A DNA stretch of 14,924 nt from JBCDIQ01 sp039024295. GTDB taxonomy: Bacteria > Bacteroidota > Bacteroidia > J057. The stretch lies in the NCBI GenBank assembly GCA_039024295.1, contig JBCDIQ010000110.1, positions 1-14,924 of the forward strand. The letters are read 5' to 3'. Both the position numbers and the translations under genes were made by a program. Below, one piece after another: positions 7,801 to 14,752 of this stretch; positions within the stretch are counted from its first letter, which is position 1; each line of letters begins with the position of its first letter. A model generated the notes under the pieces. It saw nothing but the letters and a program-made list of their open reading frames with translations. It was not told where the DNA came from and made no database searches.

Positions 7801-8831
7801 ATGATACAGCCTTTGTGGTAATCATTGAAGACCAGCTCGACCCTAACCTGGAATGGACCTCAATCCTTCCGCTGGCATCGAGTCATCCAATGGAATTTGA
7901 TTTTCTTCCCAACGGCTTGGTGTCTTTTATCTTCAATGACATTCAGTTACCTGACAGTGGTGCCAACTTCAATGGAAGTCAGGGGTTTGTCAAATTTCGG
8001 ATTAACCTAAATCAAGGGCTTCCAGCTGGCACAGAGATCAGGAATTCGGCAGGAATCTTTTTTGATCAAAACCCGCCCATTATCACCAATACGACGCTTC
8101 ACACCCTTTTCGATTGTGCCAACCTGTCTGCCAATGTAGATCAGCAATCCATTTGCTTTGGGGATGTATTGACGGGAGATGTCCCTCTCTACCTCGACTC
8201 GACCCAAAATACGTGGCGTATCAATTCTATCTTGAACACGAGTACAGAGCGTCTGGCCTGGGTTGCGGATACTGCTGGAATCTTTGATCTGAACCTCCTC
8301 GCAAATAGCCGTATTTGTAGACTGGATACCACCATTCGTATTGAAGTGTATCCGGCTTTAGATACCTCGGTCACATTGAACCGCTCAAACTTAACCTCCA
8401 ACGCCCCCGCCGCCACCTACCAATGGCTCGACTGCAATGCAAATTACGCAGCAATCCCAGGAGCAACTCGCCAAACCTTTGAGCCTACTGCGAATGGAAT
8501 TTATGCCGTTCAGCTAACAGAAAATAGCTGTGTGGATACCTCTGCGTGCTATTCTATCACCACCGTGAGCATAGATGATGTTACCAGCTATAACATTCAC
8601 ATCTATCCTTCTCCATTTTCCGAGCAGCTCAACATTGATCTTTCGGATGTGAAACAAAGGGTTCGCGTGGCGATACATGACCTGCAAGGCCGAACGGTAT
8701 ACCATGAGGTAAAAGAGGCGGGTAACAACGTCCTGCTAAACCTGGAAAAATTGACTCCGGGTCATTATACCATATTGCTGTATTCGGATAGTCAGCGACT
8801 GATTCACTCGGCGAGGGTGATCAAGCAGTAA
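4848..8831 (+). CDS. Large secreted FG-GAP/VCBS-repeat protein with DUF7619 and T9SS domains
   Basis: This 1327-residue protein is predicted to be exported by Sec and T9SS and to act at or outside the cell surface, probably in adhesion or ligand binding. I chose the ATG at 4848 over a TTG six bases earlier because it gives a clean signal peptide (about 1-23, ending SHA before Gln). Fourteen repeats with cores like DLDGDGDLD begin near residues 46, 96, 146, 198, 249, 297, 353, 402, 453, 503, 549, 593, 641 and 692, about 50 apart; most keep the Asp/Asn ladder that binds calcium in FG-GAP/VCBS propellers. An SdrD-B-like module follows, with an EF-hand-like DENQNGMLDPNE near 735-746. A DUF7619-type domain begins around AYDPNDK (950) and ends near FDQNPPIITNTT. 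An Ig-like segment (TYQWLDCNANY, then CVDTSACY) and a type A sorting domain (IYPSPF near 1252 to the end) complete it. No catalytic domain is seen and the ligand is unknown. Confidence 0.9.
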   Translation: MRYIISLSLLLSTLLASISYSHAQFKPEKVIAAQPTVGIKNFETVDLDGDGDLDLLTASPGDNRIGWSENIGNGEFIPRKDISQSSTGAYDATASDLDGDGYLDVIAASQAGNKISWFKHYGRGLFGYEEVVDATANGATSVVGMDMDGDGDLDIVAACQSSGSGFEIRWYENLGGTFRAHRLLPGNASTQITLLTLDIDNDGDDDLISQGLFSGSHIIRLHENVNGAIALPRSLVSRSSAYSSFDFADINGDSLLDIVLPLGGDVLWARNNGSNTFRTLSRITSQFIAPQAISCADIDGDGDQDIVGIDPSVNVIEISWVENTGGTNFTTKHLVQSRLRLGSNTLYKVSAINIDGSNGVDIIWSDSDFDFIEVFRDSTVGSFHAPVKVTGDFGLSNSILVDVNNDGLDDVVMIGPAPDRYIKWSENLGRKEFGPIQNIIPKIQVFGFLQAGDINSDNFEDIIYFTSQPTGRAYWLSNNKNGTFGTPQRIGSSNNISSIELEDYDHDGDKDMLISPQGYVFENTGGGQYTSVGTVSSLGGNSNASIFTNLTNDTLVDIVVVGDRNMVWWINQGGSFSSGRVFQNDFKMVDAGDVDGDGDEDLVYALSNDEIYYLDNLRGFTGFARLLTNQVNSIQTLKLSDLDADGDLDVLTVSSADYKVAWHENVNGKLSAQKVLNIQSTNYNPISATVGDLDDDGVNDILLTTRTPSTYAGKISIFSNGSRSPFQARGTVFVDENQNGMLDPNEPRFNQAPIATTPNIGLAYSGVDGNYFMNFDVTVPFTYQISPIGLPNWGITSDSLSYDLPVDSTLFIADSLDFGMYPIIRSDSTRSDLVGSFSRCNTVINSWINVTNTGTTFPSGIIQLRLDPKISFVSSSVMPDSIVGQDVYWHFDSLFYFENQMIKYEAAMPDFRSIGDTLKSRVVTRLVDSLGTTTFSSYDSLYQVLLCAYDPNDKLAEPSVVGSQGYLPYTTEYIDYTVRFQNTGNDTAFVVIIEDQLDPNLEWTSILPLASSHPMEFDFLPNGLVSFIFNDIQLPDSGANFNGSQGFVKFRINLNQGLPAGTEIRNSAGIFFDQNPPIITNTTLHTLFDCANLSANVDQQSICFGDVLTGDVPLYLDSTQNTWRINSILNTSTERLAWVADTAGIFDLNLLANSRICRLDTTIRIEVYPALDTSVTLNRSNLTSNAPAATYQWLDCNANYAAIPGATRQTFEPTANGIYAVQLTENSCVDTSACYSITTVSIDDVTSYNIHIYPSPFSEQLNIDLSDVKQRVRVAIHDLQGRTVYHEVKEAGNNVLLNLEKLTPGHYTILLYSDSQRLIHSARVIKQ

Positions 8832-8856
8832 TTTGGGACTTTACAACCTAACCTTC

Positions 8857-10107
8857 ATGAAACTCATTGCTATTCTAACAACTATTTGCCTTGGTTTAAG
8901 CACAGGATTTGGTGCTGACACGACCATTAACTTTAGACAAATCAGCTATTCAGAAATTTTTGAGGTTGCTAAACAAGAGAACAAACGGGTGCTCCTCTAT
9001 TTCCACTTTGAAGGTTGTAGACCATGTAGGGAAATGGAAAAGACCGTTTTTATTGATGAGCAGGTAGCAAATTTCTACAATGAAAACTTTGTTTGCTTAA
9101 AAATAAATACAATGGAGGAAGCGGGCATTGAAGTAAAAAATACCCATCAAGTAAAAATCAATCCCGCTTTTTTATTTTTTGACCAAAATGAAAACCTCCT
9201 GAATAGATTCATTGGTTCATGTACATCTCAAGAACTTATTTCACACGCTCAAAAGGCTTTGAGTCCAACCCAAAACCTTCGCGTAATGAAAGAATCCTAT
9301 CAAAAGGGAAATCGAGCACCTGATTTTCTGTTTGACTATACTTATCGGTTGAGGGACGCCAATCAGGTCGATTCTGCTGTTATCAATCAATACCTGAGGA
9401 CACAATCTTTCGAAGAGTTGGCTGAAGAGCATAACCTAAAATTCATATACGAATTTACGTTGCATAAATGTAATCCTACCCTTCAATTTGGGGGTCGTGC
9501 ATTTCATTTTATGTTGGAGAACAGAAATAGTTTTAGCAAATACTTTAAACTTGAGCAAGTAGAAACCAGGATTGCAGGAACTGCGATTTTAGCTGCTCAA
9601 CAAGCAGTAACAGAACAAGATGAGTCTACCTTCAATAAAGCGATAGAGGTGCTGAGAGAATTTGATAATGGAAAGGCGTACTTCTACAAAAAAATGGACG
9701 GGGGAGAGACGGGGATGTTCACAAGTAAAAGTTGGATACTAGAGTTTAAGATGGCCTATTATGAAAAGTCTGGTAGTACCGAGCTATACAACGAAGCCCT
9801 GGAGCAGTTCATTGGAAAAATCTGGGATGACGCCTATGAGCTAAATTCTATAGCTTGGAATTTTTATAAGAAGTATGACGATAAGGATCGGTTAGCGTTG
9901 GCTAAAACTTGGTCAATTCGATCTATTGAGCTGAACGATAGCTATGCCAATATCGACACCTATGCATCTCTGCTTTACAAATTGGGAGATTATGAGTCAG
10001 CTTTGAAACAGGCCGAAAGAGCTATAGCAGTTGCTAAACAGGAGAAAAAGGAGTACCAAGAAACAGAGGCCCTAATCACTCGGATCAAGGAGAAGATGAA
10101 CAAATAG
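8857..10107 (+). CDS. Exported thioredoxin-fold protein with C-terminal TPR-like helices
   Basis: This 416-residue protein is predicted to be periplasmic and to have a thiol-disulfide role. I prefer the ATG at 8857 to a TTG at 8833 because it directly starts a signal peptide (about 1-20, MKLIAILTTICLGL to GFGA). The N-terminal domain (about 25-135) has the thioredoxin CxxC as CRPC (54-57) within YFHFEGCRPCREMEKTVF and the cis-proline in VKINPAFLFFD (Pro103), like Thioredoxin_7/DsbD-gamma-like proteins. The remainder is mostly helical; about 330-410 (NSIAWNFYKKYDDKDRLALA, then YASLLYKLGDYESALKQAERA) resembles one or two TPR units, suggesting protein binding. The gene starts 25 bp after the large repeat protein with no promoter visible between them, so they are probably one operon. 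It could help fold Cys-containing secreted proteins such as its neighbours, but that is inference. Confidence 0.87.
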   Translation: MKLIAILTTICLGLSTGFGADTTINFRQISYSEIFEVAKQENKRVLLYFHFEGCRPCREMEKTVFIDEQVANFYNENFVCLKINTMEEAGIEVKNTHQVKINPAFLFFDQNENLLNRFIGSCTSQELISHAQKALSPTQNLRVMKESYQKGNRAPDFLFDYTYRLRDANQVDSAVINQYLRTQSFEELAEEHNLKFIYEFTLHKCNPTLQFGGRAFHFMLENRNSFSKYFKLEQVETRIAGTAILAAQQAVTEQDESTFNKAIEVLREFDNGKAYFYKKMDGGETGMFTSKSWILEFKMAYYEKSGSTELYNEALEQFIGKIWDDAYELNSIAWNFYKKYDDKDRLALAKTWSIRSIELNDSYANIDTYASLLYKLGDYESALKQAERAIAVAKQEKKEYQETEALITRIKEKMNK

Positions 10108-10126
10108 TCCTTGGGAGACTGATTCT

Positions 10127-11077
10127 CTAAACCACCTCCTTGGGCTTCGGCGCAAAGTCCTGCATGTGCTTTTTGAAAAATTTGTCGCAATAGAGGCAGA
10201 TGTTTTTCGCTTCTCGGGTTTCCTTTTTTGCCTGTTCCCGGCTGATGCCTAGCTGTTCGCCCATTTCCCAAGGTTCTCCTTCGTTGAGTTTGCGGAAAAC
10301 TTCCATCTTGGAAAGCCGTTGTAGCACCTCCGAAACTTTTTCGGTGCGGGCATCCCCCATCGGATATAAAGTACCGGGGCAGCAAGGATTGATTTTCCAC
10401 AACTGAATAGAGATTTCTTGGGGAATATCTTCGTAGCCGCCTAGGAAGTTGCGTGCGCCAGAAAGGATGGTACAGAAGTTATGTTCAGGATCGCGCTTCC
10501 AGATGTTTTTTTCCATGGCACGGCCTCTGGCCCAGTTGCCCCCTAACCACATGTCGTCTGTTGCACCCCAGTATCCCCAGCTTAGTCGGTGCCCGTGCAG
10601 GTAACTGCCTTTGTCGATCAAGGGGTCTTTATCGTCTCCATTCACCCCACGAGATTCAAACAGTTTGGCCAACTGCTCCAACCGTTCCCCTTTATGTCGG
10701 TGAAAGCGGTCAATACTGGCAATGTCAAATCGGGTTACTCCTTTTTCGATCAGGGTATCCAGCTTTTGCTCGTTCAAGATGTCTCCATTCGTCTGAAGCA
10801 TGAGTTGGGTTTCATCCCCATATCGCTCCCGAACCCGATCCAGGATCATGTATAGCTTCTTCAATTCCGCCAAAGGCTCTCCACCAGAAAGAATCAAACG
10901 ATCCATCTTCTCTGGCAGGTTGTCTATGATCTGCAAACATTCCTCTTCTGTGATTCGCTCCCCTTTTGGACCCGATAAATTGTAACAGTGTGCGCAAGTA
11001 TCGTTACACAGTTGGGTAAAGACCCAGTATACAGATTCACAATGGGTGAAATCTTGCTTGATTGCTATGTCTGCCAT
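10127..11077 (-). CDS. Radical SAM enzyme with extra C-terminal cysteines, last gene of the ABC operon
   Basis: This 316-residue protein is predicted to be a cytoplasmic radical S-adenosylmethionine enzyme. The 4Fe-4S motif CxxxCxxC is CNDTCAHC (Cys24, Cys28, Cys31), followed by the SAM-binding LSGGEPL (about 64-69) and the QTNGDIL strand (95-101). The C-terminal half has further Cys at 202, 232, 233 (NPCCPGT), 294 and 297 (CLYCDKFF), which could bind an auxiliary cluster as in SPASM or twitch domains, though spacing is not canonical. It starts 9 bp after the ATPase stop, so it is probably cotranscribed with the importer, and it ends 19 bp from the convergent thioredoxin-like gene. The reaction is unknown. 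I cannot tie it to peptide maturation, since no small precursor gene is seen nearby. The superfamily call is secure, the role is not. Confidence 0.9.
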   Translation of the reverse strand: MADIAIKQDFTHCESVYWVFTQLCNDTCAHCYNLSGPKGERITEEECLQIIDNLPEKMDRLILSGGEPLAELKKLYMILDRVRERYGDETQLMLQTNGDILNEQKLDTLIEKGVTRFDIASIDRFHRHKGERLEQLAKLFESRGVNGDDKDPLIDKGSYLHGHRLSWGYWGATDDMWLGGNWARGRAMEKNIWKRDPEHNFCTILSGARNFLGGYEDIPQEISIQLWKINPCCPGTLYPMGDARTEKVSEVLQRLSKMEVFRKLNEGEPWEMGEQLGISREQAKKETREAKNICLYCDKFFKKHMQDFAPKPKEVV

Positions 11078-11086
11078 ACGGTGAAT

Positions 11087-11818
11087 TTATGTTTTTGAGC
11101 GAAGGTTTTCCCAGAAAGATAACTCTGACTGTACCCCGGTTTGTTTGTCGTCAATAAAATCGGATTTTGAAGCGTATACGTTGAGTTTACCAGCTTGCAT
11201 CAGTCCAATTCGGTCGCCCATTAATAACGCCTCTTTCAAATCATGGGTCACAAACAGGCTGGTGATGCGAAACTCTTTTACCACTTTTTTCAAAAACCCC
11301 TGCATCAAGGCTCGGGTCTCGGTATCTAAAGCCCCAAATGGTTCATCCAAAAGTAACACCCGAGGGTTAATCGCCAAGGCCCGGCCAAAAGCCACCCGCT
11401 GGCGTTGCCCGCCTGATAATTGCTGGGGCATCTTTTCTGCCTGGTCTGCAAGTTCGATAGCCTCCAGCATTTCTGCGGTCTGCTGGCTGACAGTTGCCTC
11501 GGGTTCCTTTCGAAGGCGCAAGCCAAAGGCCACATTGTCAAAGACATTTAAGTGGGGAAATAACAATGCTTCCTGGTAGAGATAAACAATGTTTCGTTTA
11601 TGCGGCGGAACTGAATTGATGTTGTTGCCGTCCAGCCACACCTCACCGGCATCAGCCGTTTCAAGCCCTGCAATGATCTTCATCAGGGTGGTTTTGCCAC
11701 TGCCCGAACGACCCAGGATGCTCAGCATTTCGCCTTCTGCCAATTCAAATTCCAGGTTGGACAATACAGACTCACCCTCAAACTGCTTACTCAAGGTATG
11801 TATATGGAGCAAACTCAT
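11087..11818 (-). CDS. ABC transporter ATP-binding protein (YnjD-like)
   Basis: This is the nucleotide-binding subunit that powers the importer from the cytoplasmic side. All motifs are present in 243 residues: Walker A GRSGSGKTT (36-44), Q-loop Gln82 (YLYQEALLFPHLNVFDNV), signature LSGGQ (134-138), Walker B VLLLDE (154-159), D-loop GALD and H-loop His192 (FVTHDL). It belongs to the group of short importer ATPases that includes YnjD and ThiQ; the C-terminal extension is too short for a full regulatory TOBE domain. The chosen ATG at 11818 shares its A with the stop of the upstream permease (TGATG), typical of translational coupling; a TTG three bases earlier would add one residue. It is followed at 9 bp by the radical SAM gene. 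Confidence 0.93.
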   Translation of the reverse strand: MSLLHIHTLSKQFEGESVLSNLEFELAEGEMLSILGRSGSGKTTLMKIIAGLETADAGEVWLDGNNINSVPPHKRNIVYLYQEALLFPHLNVFDNVAFGLRLRKEPEATVSQQTAEMLEAIELADQAEKMPQQLSGGQRQRVAFGRALAINPRVLLLDEPFGALDTETRALMQGFLKKVVKEFRITSLFVTHDLKEALLMGDRIGLMQAGKLNVYASKSDFIDDKQTGVQSELSFWENLRSKT

Positions 11819-12576
11819 CAATCCGCAAGAACAATAAAACGGCGGTTAAACCAAAGTAACAGCGCGGGCGGCACCACCAATAAAAGCCCTGCCAAGGCAG
11901 CCAGGAATATGTTGGCCTCATTTACGTATTGGAAGACCGTCAATGTAAGGGTTTGCACCTTCCCTACCCCGATCAGGGTCGTCAATCCGTATTCAAACCA
12001 GGAGATCAAAAAGGTCTGAAAGAAGCAGACCAGCAGAGCCCCCTTCGCCATGGGCAGTAACACTTTCAGGAATCCTTGCAGCGGGGTCCCGCCCAAAGTA
12101 GACACCGCATCTGCCATGCGTTTCATTTCCTCATTCCAAAAGCCCATGAAAAAGATCACGCCAAAGGGGAAGGTAATGAAGAGCTGGGCGATGACGATGC
12201 CCAACACATTGCCCGATAATCCTGAACGAATAAAATAGAATTGGAGGCAGGCCGCAAGGATTACTGGTGAAAATACATATGGGAAATAAGCCAGTACCAG
12301 CAAGCGCTCCCGAAACCTGTGGTACGCCAGGTAACGACTTGTAAAAAAGCTCAACCCGGTTGCCAGGGTGGCCACGGCCAAGGAAACCACCAGTGAAATC
12401 GTCAACGCCTTACCTGTACCTGAAGCTCCGGAGAATAGGCTTGTCCAATGTTTCAAAGAAATGTTCCCAGGCAAAATCGCCGGATAGCTCCATTCTCCCC
12501 CAACTGAAAAGACCAGTAAGGTCAAAAATGGGATGAAAATAACCACCAACAGAATGATCAACAACAGACGTTTCAT
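11818..12576 (-). CDS. ABC transporter permease, second subunit (YnjC C-terminal half-like)
   Basis: This is an inner-membrane permease of the binding-protein-dependent importer family (BPD_transp_1). The 252-residue product has about six membrane helices, the first at residues 3-24, and the EAA-type loop that contacts the ATPase (about 153-180, MADAVSTLGGTPLQGFLKVLLPM). It corresponds to the C-terminal half of the fused double permease YnjC of enteric bacteria. Its ATG overlaps the stop of the first permease by four bases (ATGA), and its own TGA overlaps the ATPase start, so the three genes are tightly coupled. It should form a heterodimer with the first permease. Substrate specificity cannot be read from the sequence. 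Confidence 0.9.
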   Translation of the reverse strand: MKRLLLIILLVVIFIPFLTLLVFSVGGEWSYPAILPGNISLKHWTSLFSGASGTGKALTISLVVSLAVATLATGLSFFTSRYLAYHRFRERLLVLAYFPYVFSPVILAACLQFYFIRSGLSGNVLGIVIAQLFITFPFGVIFFMGFWNEEMKRMADAVSTLGGTPLQGFLKVLLPMAKGALLVCFFQTFLISWFEYGLTTLIGVGKVQTLTLTVFQYVNEANIFLAALAGLLLVVPPALLLWFNRRFIVLAD

Positions 12577-13421
12577 AATCGGGAAGCCTTCAGACGCGTA
12601 TTACTTCGCCAGAATAGAAGGATTAAGGTACTCAACACGATGAAGGTGTACACCAGACTGATGACATATGCCTGAGGTTTGTCCAGTAGGTTGAACCGCT
12701 GGAGTTTATTGATGGCCAGCACAGAAACCATCTGCGGTGACTGCCGCCCAAGCAAGAGCGGGATTTCATACGAGCCCATGACAAAGATCAGGTACAACAC
12801 CAGCGTGGGGAAGGCCGGACGCAACAGCATGGGAAACACCACCTTCCGGGAGATTTGGGAGCGATTTCCTCCGAGGGTAGCGGCCAGGTGCGCATAGTCT
12901 GCGATTCGTTCGCTTTTGTACAGATTGGCAAATAGGATAATGAAAAAGGGTGTCGCCATAAGGGTATGCGCAGCGATGATGCCAATTGAATACACATCAT
13001 TCACCAGATTCGGAAACATTTGGATGTCCTCCATCAGTCCTATGCTGTGACTCACCCGGGAGATGATCCCCGCATTAGACAGAAATAGGAAAATCAGAAA
13101 TCCTGTCACCATCGCTGGCAGGGTCAAGGGTAAATAAATCGCATACGAGGCCGTACCTTCCTGGAAGTTCAGGTACCTACTCGTCGTGGCCATTAGCGCA
13201 ATCAACAATGCAATCCCAATGCTCATGGTGGCCACATATGCACTCGTTCCCAGAGATGCCCAGAACTCACCGCCACCCACGACTTTTACCCAGTGATCTG
13301 CCGTCATCCCTTCACTGATCAGTCCCACGAGGCCCAAACTATACGCCAATGCATACCCGATTCCCAACAGCAGTGGGCCAACTGCCAGAAGGAAGAAGAG
13401 GGATAGGCTGAGAGGGCGCAT
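12573..13421 (-). CDS. ABC transporter permease, first subunit (YnjC N-terminal half-like)
   Basis: This is the partner inner-membrane permease of the importer. The 282-residue product has an N-terminal helix (about 5-29), a periplasmic stretch to about residue 58, then further helices and the EAA-type cytoplasmic loop (about 177-200, AHLAATLGGNRSQISRKVVFPMLL). It matches the N-terminal half of YnjC-type double permeases. The ATG at 13421 is the last base plus two of a heptamer repeat that occupies the translation initiation region, and no clear Shine-Dalgarno is present. It overlaps the second permease by four bases. A 116-bp spacer with a hairpin separates it from the binding protein gene upstream, which may set different expression levels for the two. 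Confidence 0.9.
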   Translation of the reverse strand: MRPLSLSLFFLLAVGPLLLGIGYALAYSLGLVGLISEGMTADHWVKVVGGGEFWASLGTSAYVATMSIGIALLIALMATTSRYLNFQEGTASYAIYLPLTLPAMVTGFLIFLFLSNAGIISRVSHSIGLMEDIQMFPNLVNDVYSIGIIAAHTLMATPFFIILFANLYKSERIADYAHLAATLGGNRSQISRKVVFPMLLRPAFPTLVLYLIFVMGSYEIPLLLGRQSPQMVSVLAINKLQRFNLLDKPQAYVISLVYTFIVLSTLILLFWRSNTRLKASRL

Positions 13422-13455
13422 TTGAGGTATTAGGTGTTGGGTTTTAGGCGATAGG
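13421..13455 (-). repeat. Five-unit degenerate heptamer tandem repeat at the permease start
   Basis: On the coding (-) strand five consecutive 7-bp units with consensus CCTAANA fill 35 bp and end on the A of the permease start codon. The first two bases (CC) are invariant, positions 3, 4, 5 and 7 are each kept in four of five units, and position 6 varies. The phase is unbroken. It occupies the place of the ribosome binding site. It could affect initiation, be a dispersed genomic repeat, or be prone to slippage. Confidence 0.7.
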
Positions 13456-13497
13456 TTTTTGCATTAACGCTTTCCATGCCATCTTGTAGACCGTTGA

Positions 13498-13523
13498 GCG
13501 AAGCGAAATCCCGCGAAGCGGGA
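13498..13523 (-). repeat. Intercistronic GC-rich hairpin with repeated GCGAAGCG
   Basis: Bases 13509-13523 form a perfect 6-bp stem (TCCCGC with GCGGGA) around a 3-base loop, only 14 bp after the stop of the binding protein gene. The 8-mer GCGAAGCG occurs twice, at 13498-13505 and 13513-13520. On the operon's strand the T-run comes before the hairpin, not after it, so this is not a standard intrinsic terminator. It more likely protects the 3' end of the binding-protein transcript, attenuates read-through, or is a REP-like dispersed element. Confidence 0.6.
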
Positions 13524-13537
13524 AAAACCGAAAACTA

Positions 13538-14752
13538 TTAAAGCATTTCCTTACGAAAATCTGAGGCTAGACGGATCATGTATTCAGGGGCTAATTCCAT
13601 TAAGGCGCGGTCCTGGATTTCTTCCCGGAGGGGGGCATAACGCCGGTTAGGGACTTGTTGGAATTTTTCCTGCCATTCATCTGGGAGTTTTTCGGTTGCC
13701 AGCACGGTTCCGTCTCCCCAAACCAGGGGATCGCGCTTGCGGTACTGGGCTTCTGGGGAAATCATGAAATTTACCACCACCATCGCTGCTGCTTTTTTGC
13801 CGGAAAGATGAGGAATGCCTAGGAAATGAGAGTTCTGAATCGTTCCGGGCTCCCAAACATACGCCCGAGCCATTGGGGGGAAGACCCCTTGAGCGACTTT
13901 GTTATCGACTTCGCTGTCGTTGTTGCTCATGGTGAACCACAATTCACCATTGGCAAACATCTGGTGCATTGGGGCCACACTTTCGGGAAATGTTTCCCCC
14001 TTCTTCCACAGATAGGGCTGAATACTTTTCAGGTAGGCCCACAGTTCTTTGCTATGCTCAGTATATTTTGCTTCGTCAAAGGGACCGTTTAAGGCATCTT
14101 TTCCGCCTGCGATGTCAATCAGCAAGGCTTTCAAAAAGGTGAGGCCCGTGAAATGGGTATCGAAGGTGAACTTCCCTGGATTCGCTTTTACAAAGGCCGC
14201 CAATTCTTCCCGATTTTGCGGAGGATCAGCAACTTCCTTGGAATTATAAATCCAGGTCATCTGCACATTGCCCCAGGGACATTCATACCCTTCTGTCGGC
14301 TGCTGGAAATCCTGTCCGATAAATTGATTCTCGAAATCGATGTACTGGCTGTTGGGCAGTCGATCCGTAAACGGCCCATGCAAGCCATTGATTTGACGCA
14401 GTTGGTAAAAGGTCTCCCCATTGATCCAGACCAAATCCAGCTCACTTGCTTTCTTTCCGGCCTCCAGTTCTGCCTGCAGCACCTGCACCAGGATGTTTCC
14501 TTGCCCGCTTGCAATGTCCAGGTCAATGCCATACCGGTTCTTAACTTCCGGCACCACGTACTCCTTCATGTAGGCATTAATCAGAGGGTCTCCCGTCCAC
14601 ATCATCATTTGCACCTGCTGGCCCTTGGCCTGTTCAACAATTCCTTCCCAGGTTGCAGGAAGGATGGAATTTTCACTTTGGGCCGACTGACTTCCCGGCT
14701 GGCAGCTTACCATTGCCAAAAGGCACAGTACACTTATAAACTGTCGGATCAT
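13538..14752 (-). CDS. ABC transporter substrate-binding lipoprotein (YnjB-like)
   Basis: This 404-residue protein is the predicted solute receptor of the importer. The N-terminus is a lipoprotein signal peptide: a hydrophobic core followed by AMVSC with Cys17 as the lipidation site, then a Ser/Gln-rich linker. The body resembles the YnjB family: WEGIVEQAKGQQVQMMMWTGDP (near 35-56), the NRYGIDL strand, DLVWINGETFYQLRQ (106-120) and PWGNVQMTWIYNS (159-171), a pattern shared with iron/thiamine-type binding proteins. The ligand is not known; YnjB has been called a possible thiamine-type receptor only by similarity. It is the first gene of the operon, with an ATG at 14752, and a 116-bp spacer with a hairpin separates it from the permeases, consistent with higher expression of the receptor. 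Confidence 0.9.
   Translation of the reverse strand: MIRQFISVLCLLAMVSCQPGSQSAQSENSILPATWEGIVEQAKGQQVQMMMWTGDPLINAYMKEYVVPEVKNRYGIDLDIASGQGNILVQVLQAELEAGKKASELDLVWINGETFYQLRQINGLHGPFTDRLPNSQYIDFENQFIGQDFQQPTEGYECPWGNVQMTWIYNSKEVADPPQNREELAAFVKANPGKFTFDTHFTGLTFLKALLIDIAGGKDALNGPFDEAKYTEHSKELWAYLKSIQPYLWKKGETFPESVAPMHQMFANGELWFTMSNNDSEVDNKVAQGVFPPMARAYVWEPGTIQNSHFLGIPHLSGKKAAAMVVVNFMISPEAQYRKRDPLVWGDGTVLATEKLPDEWQEKFQQVPNRRYAPLREEIQDRALMELAPEYMIRLASDFRKEML

Noticed and set aside
9990..10400. A 136-codon open frame on the - strand
   Set aside because: It spans the convergent ends of the thioredoxin-like and radical SAM genes in a wrong frame and shows no domain.
10127..11077. RiPP maturase cluster around the radical SAM gene
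   Set aside because: No small precursor-peptide gene, recognition-element protein or peptidase is seen near it; the close partner is an importer, not an exporter.
13509..13523. Intrinsic terminator after the receptor gene
   Set aside because: The stem is short and on the operon strand the T-run lies before the hairpin; the genes downstream need read-through.
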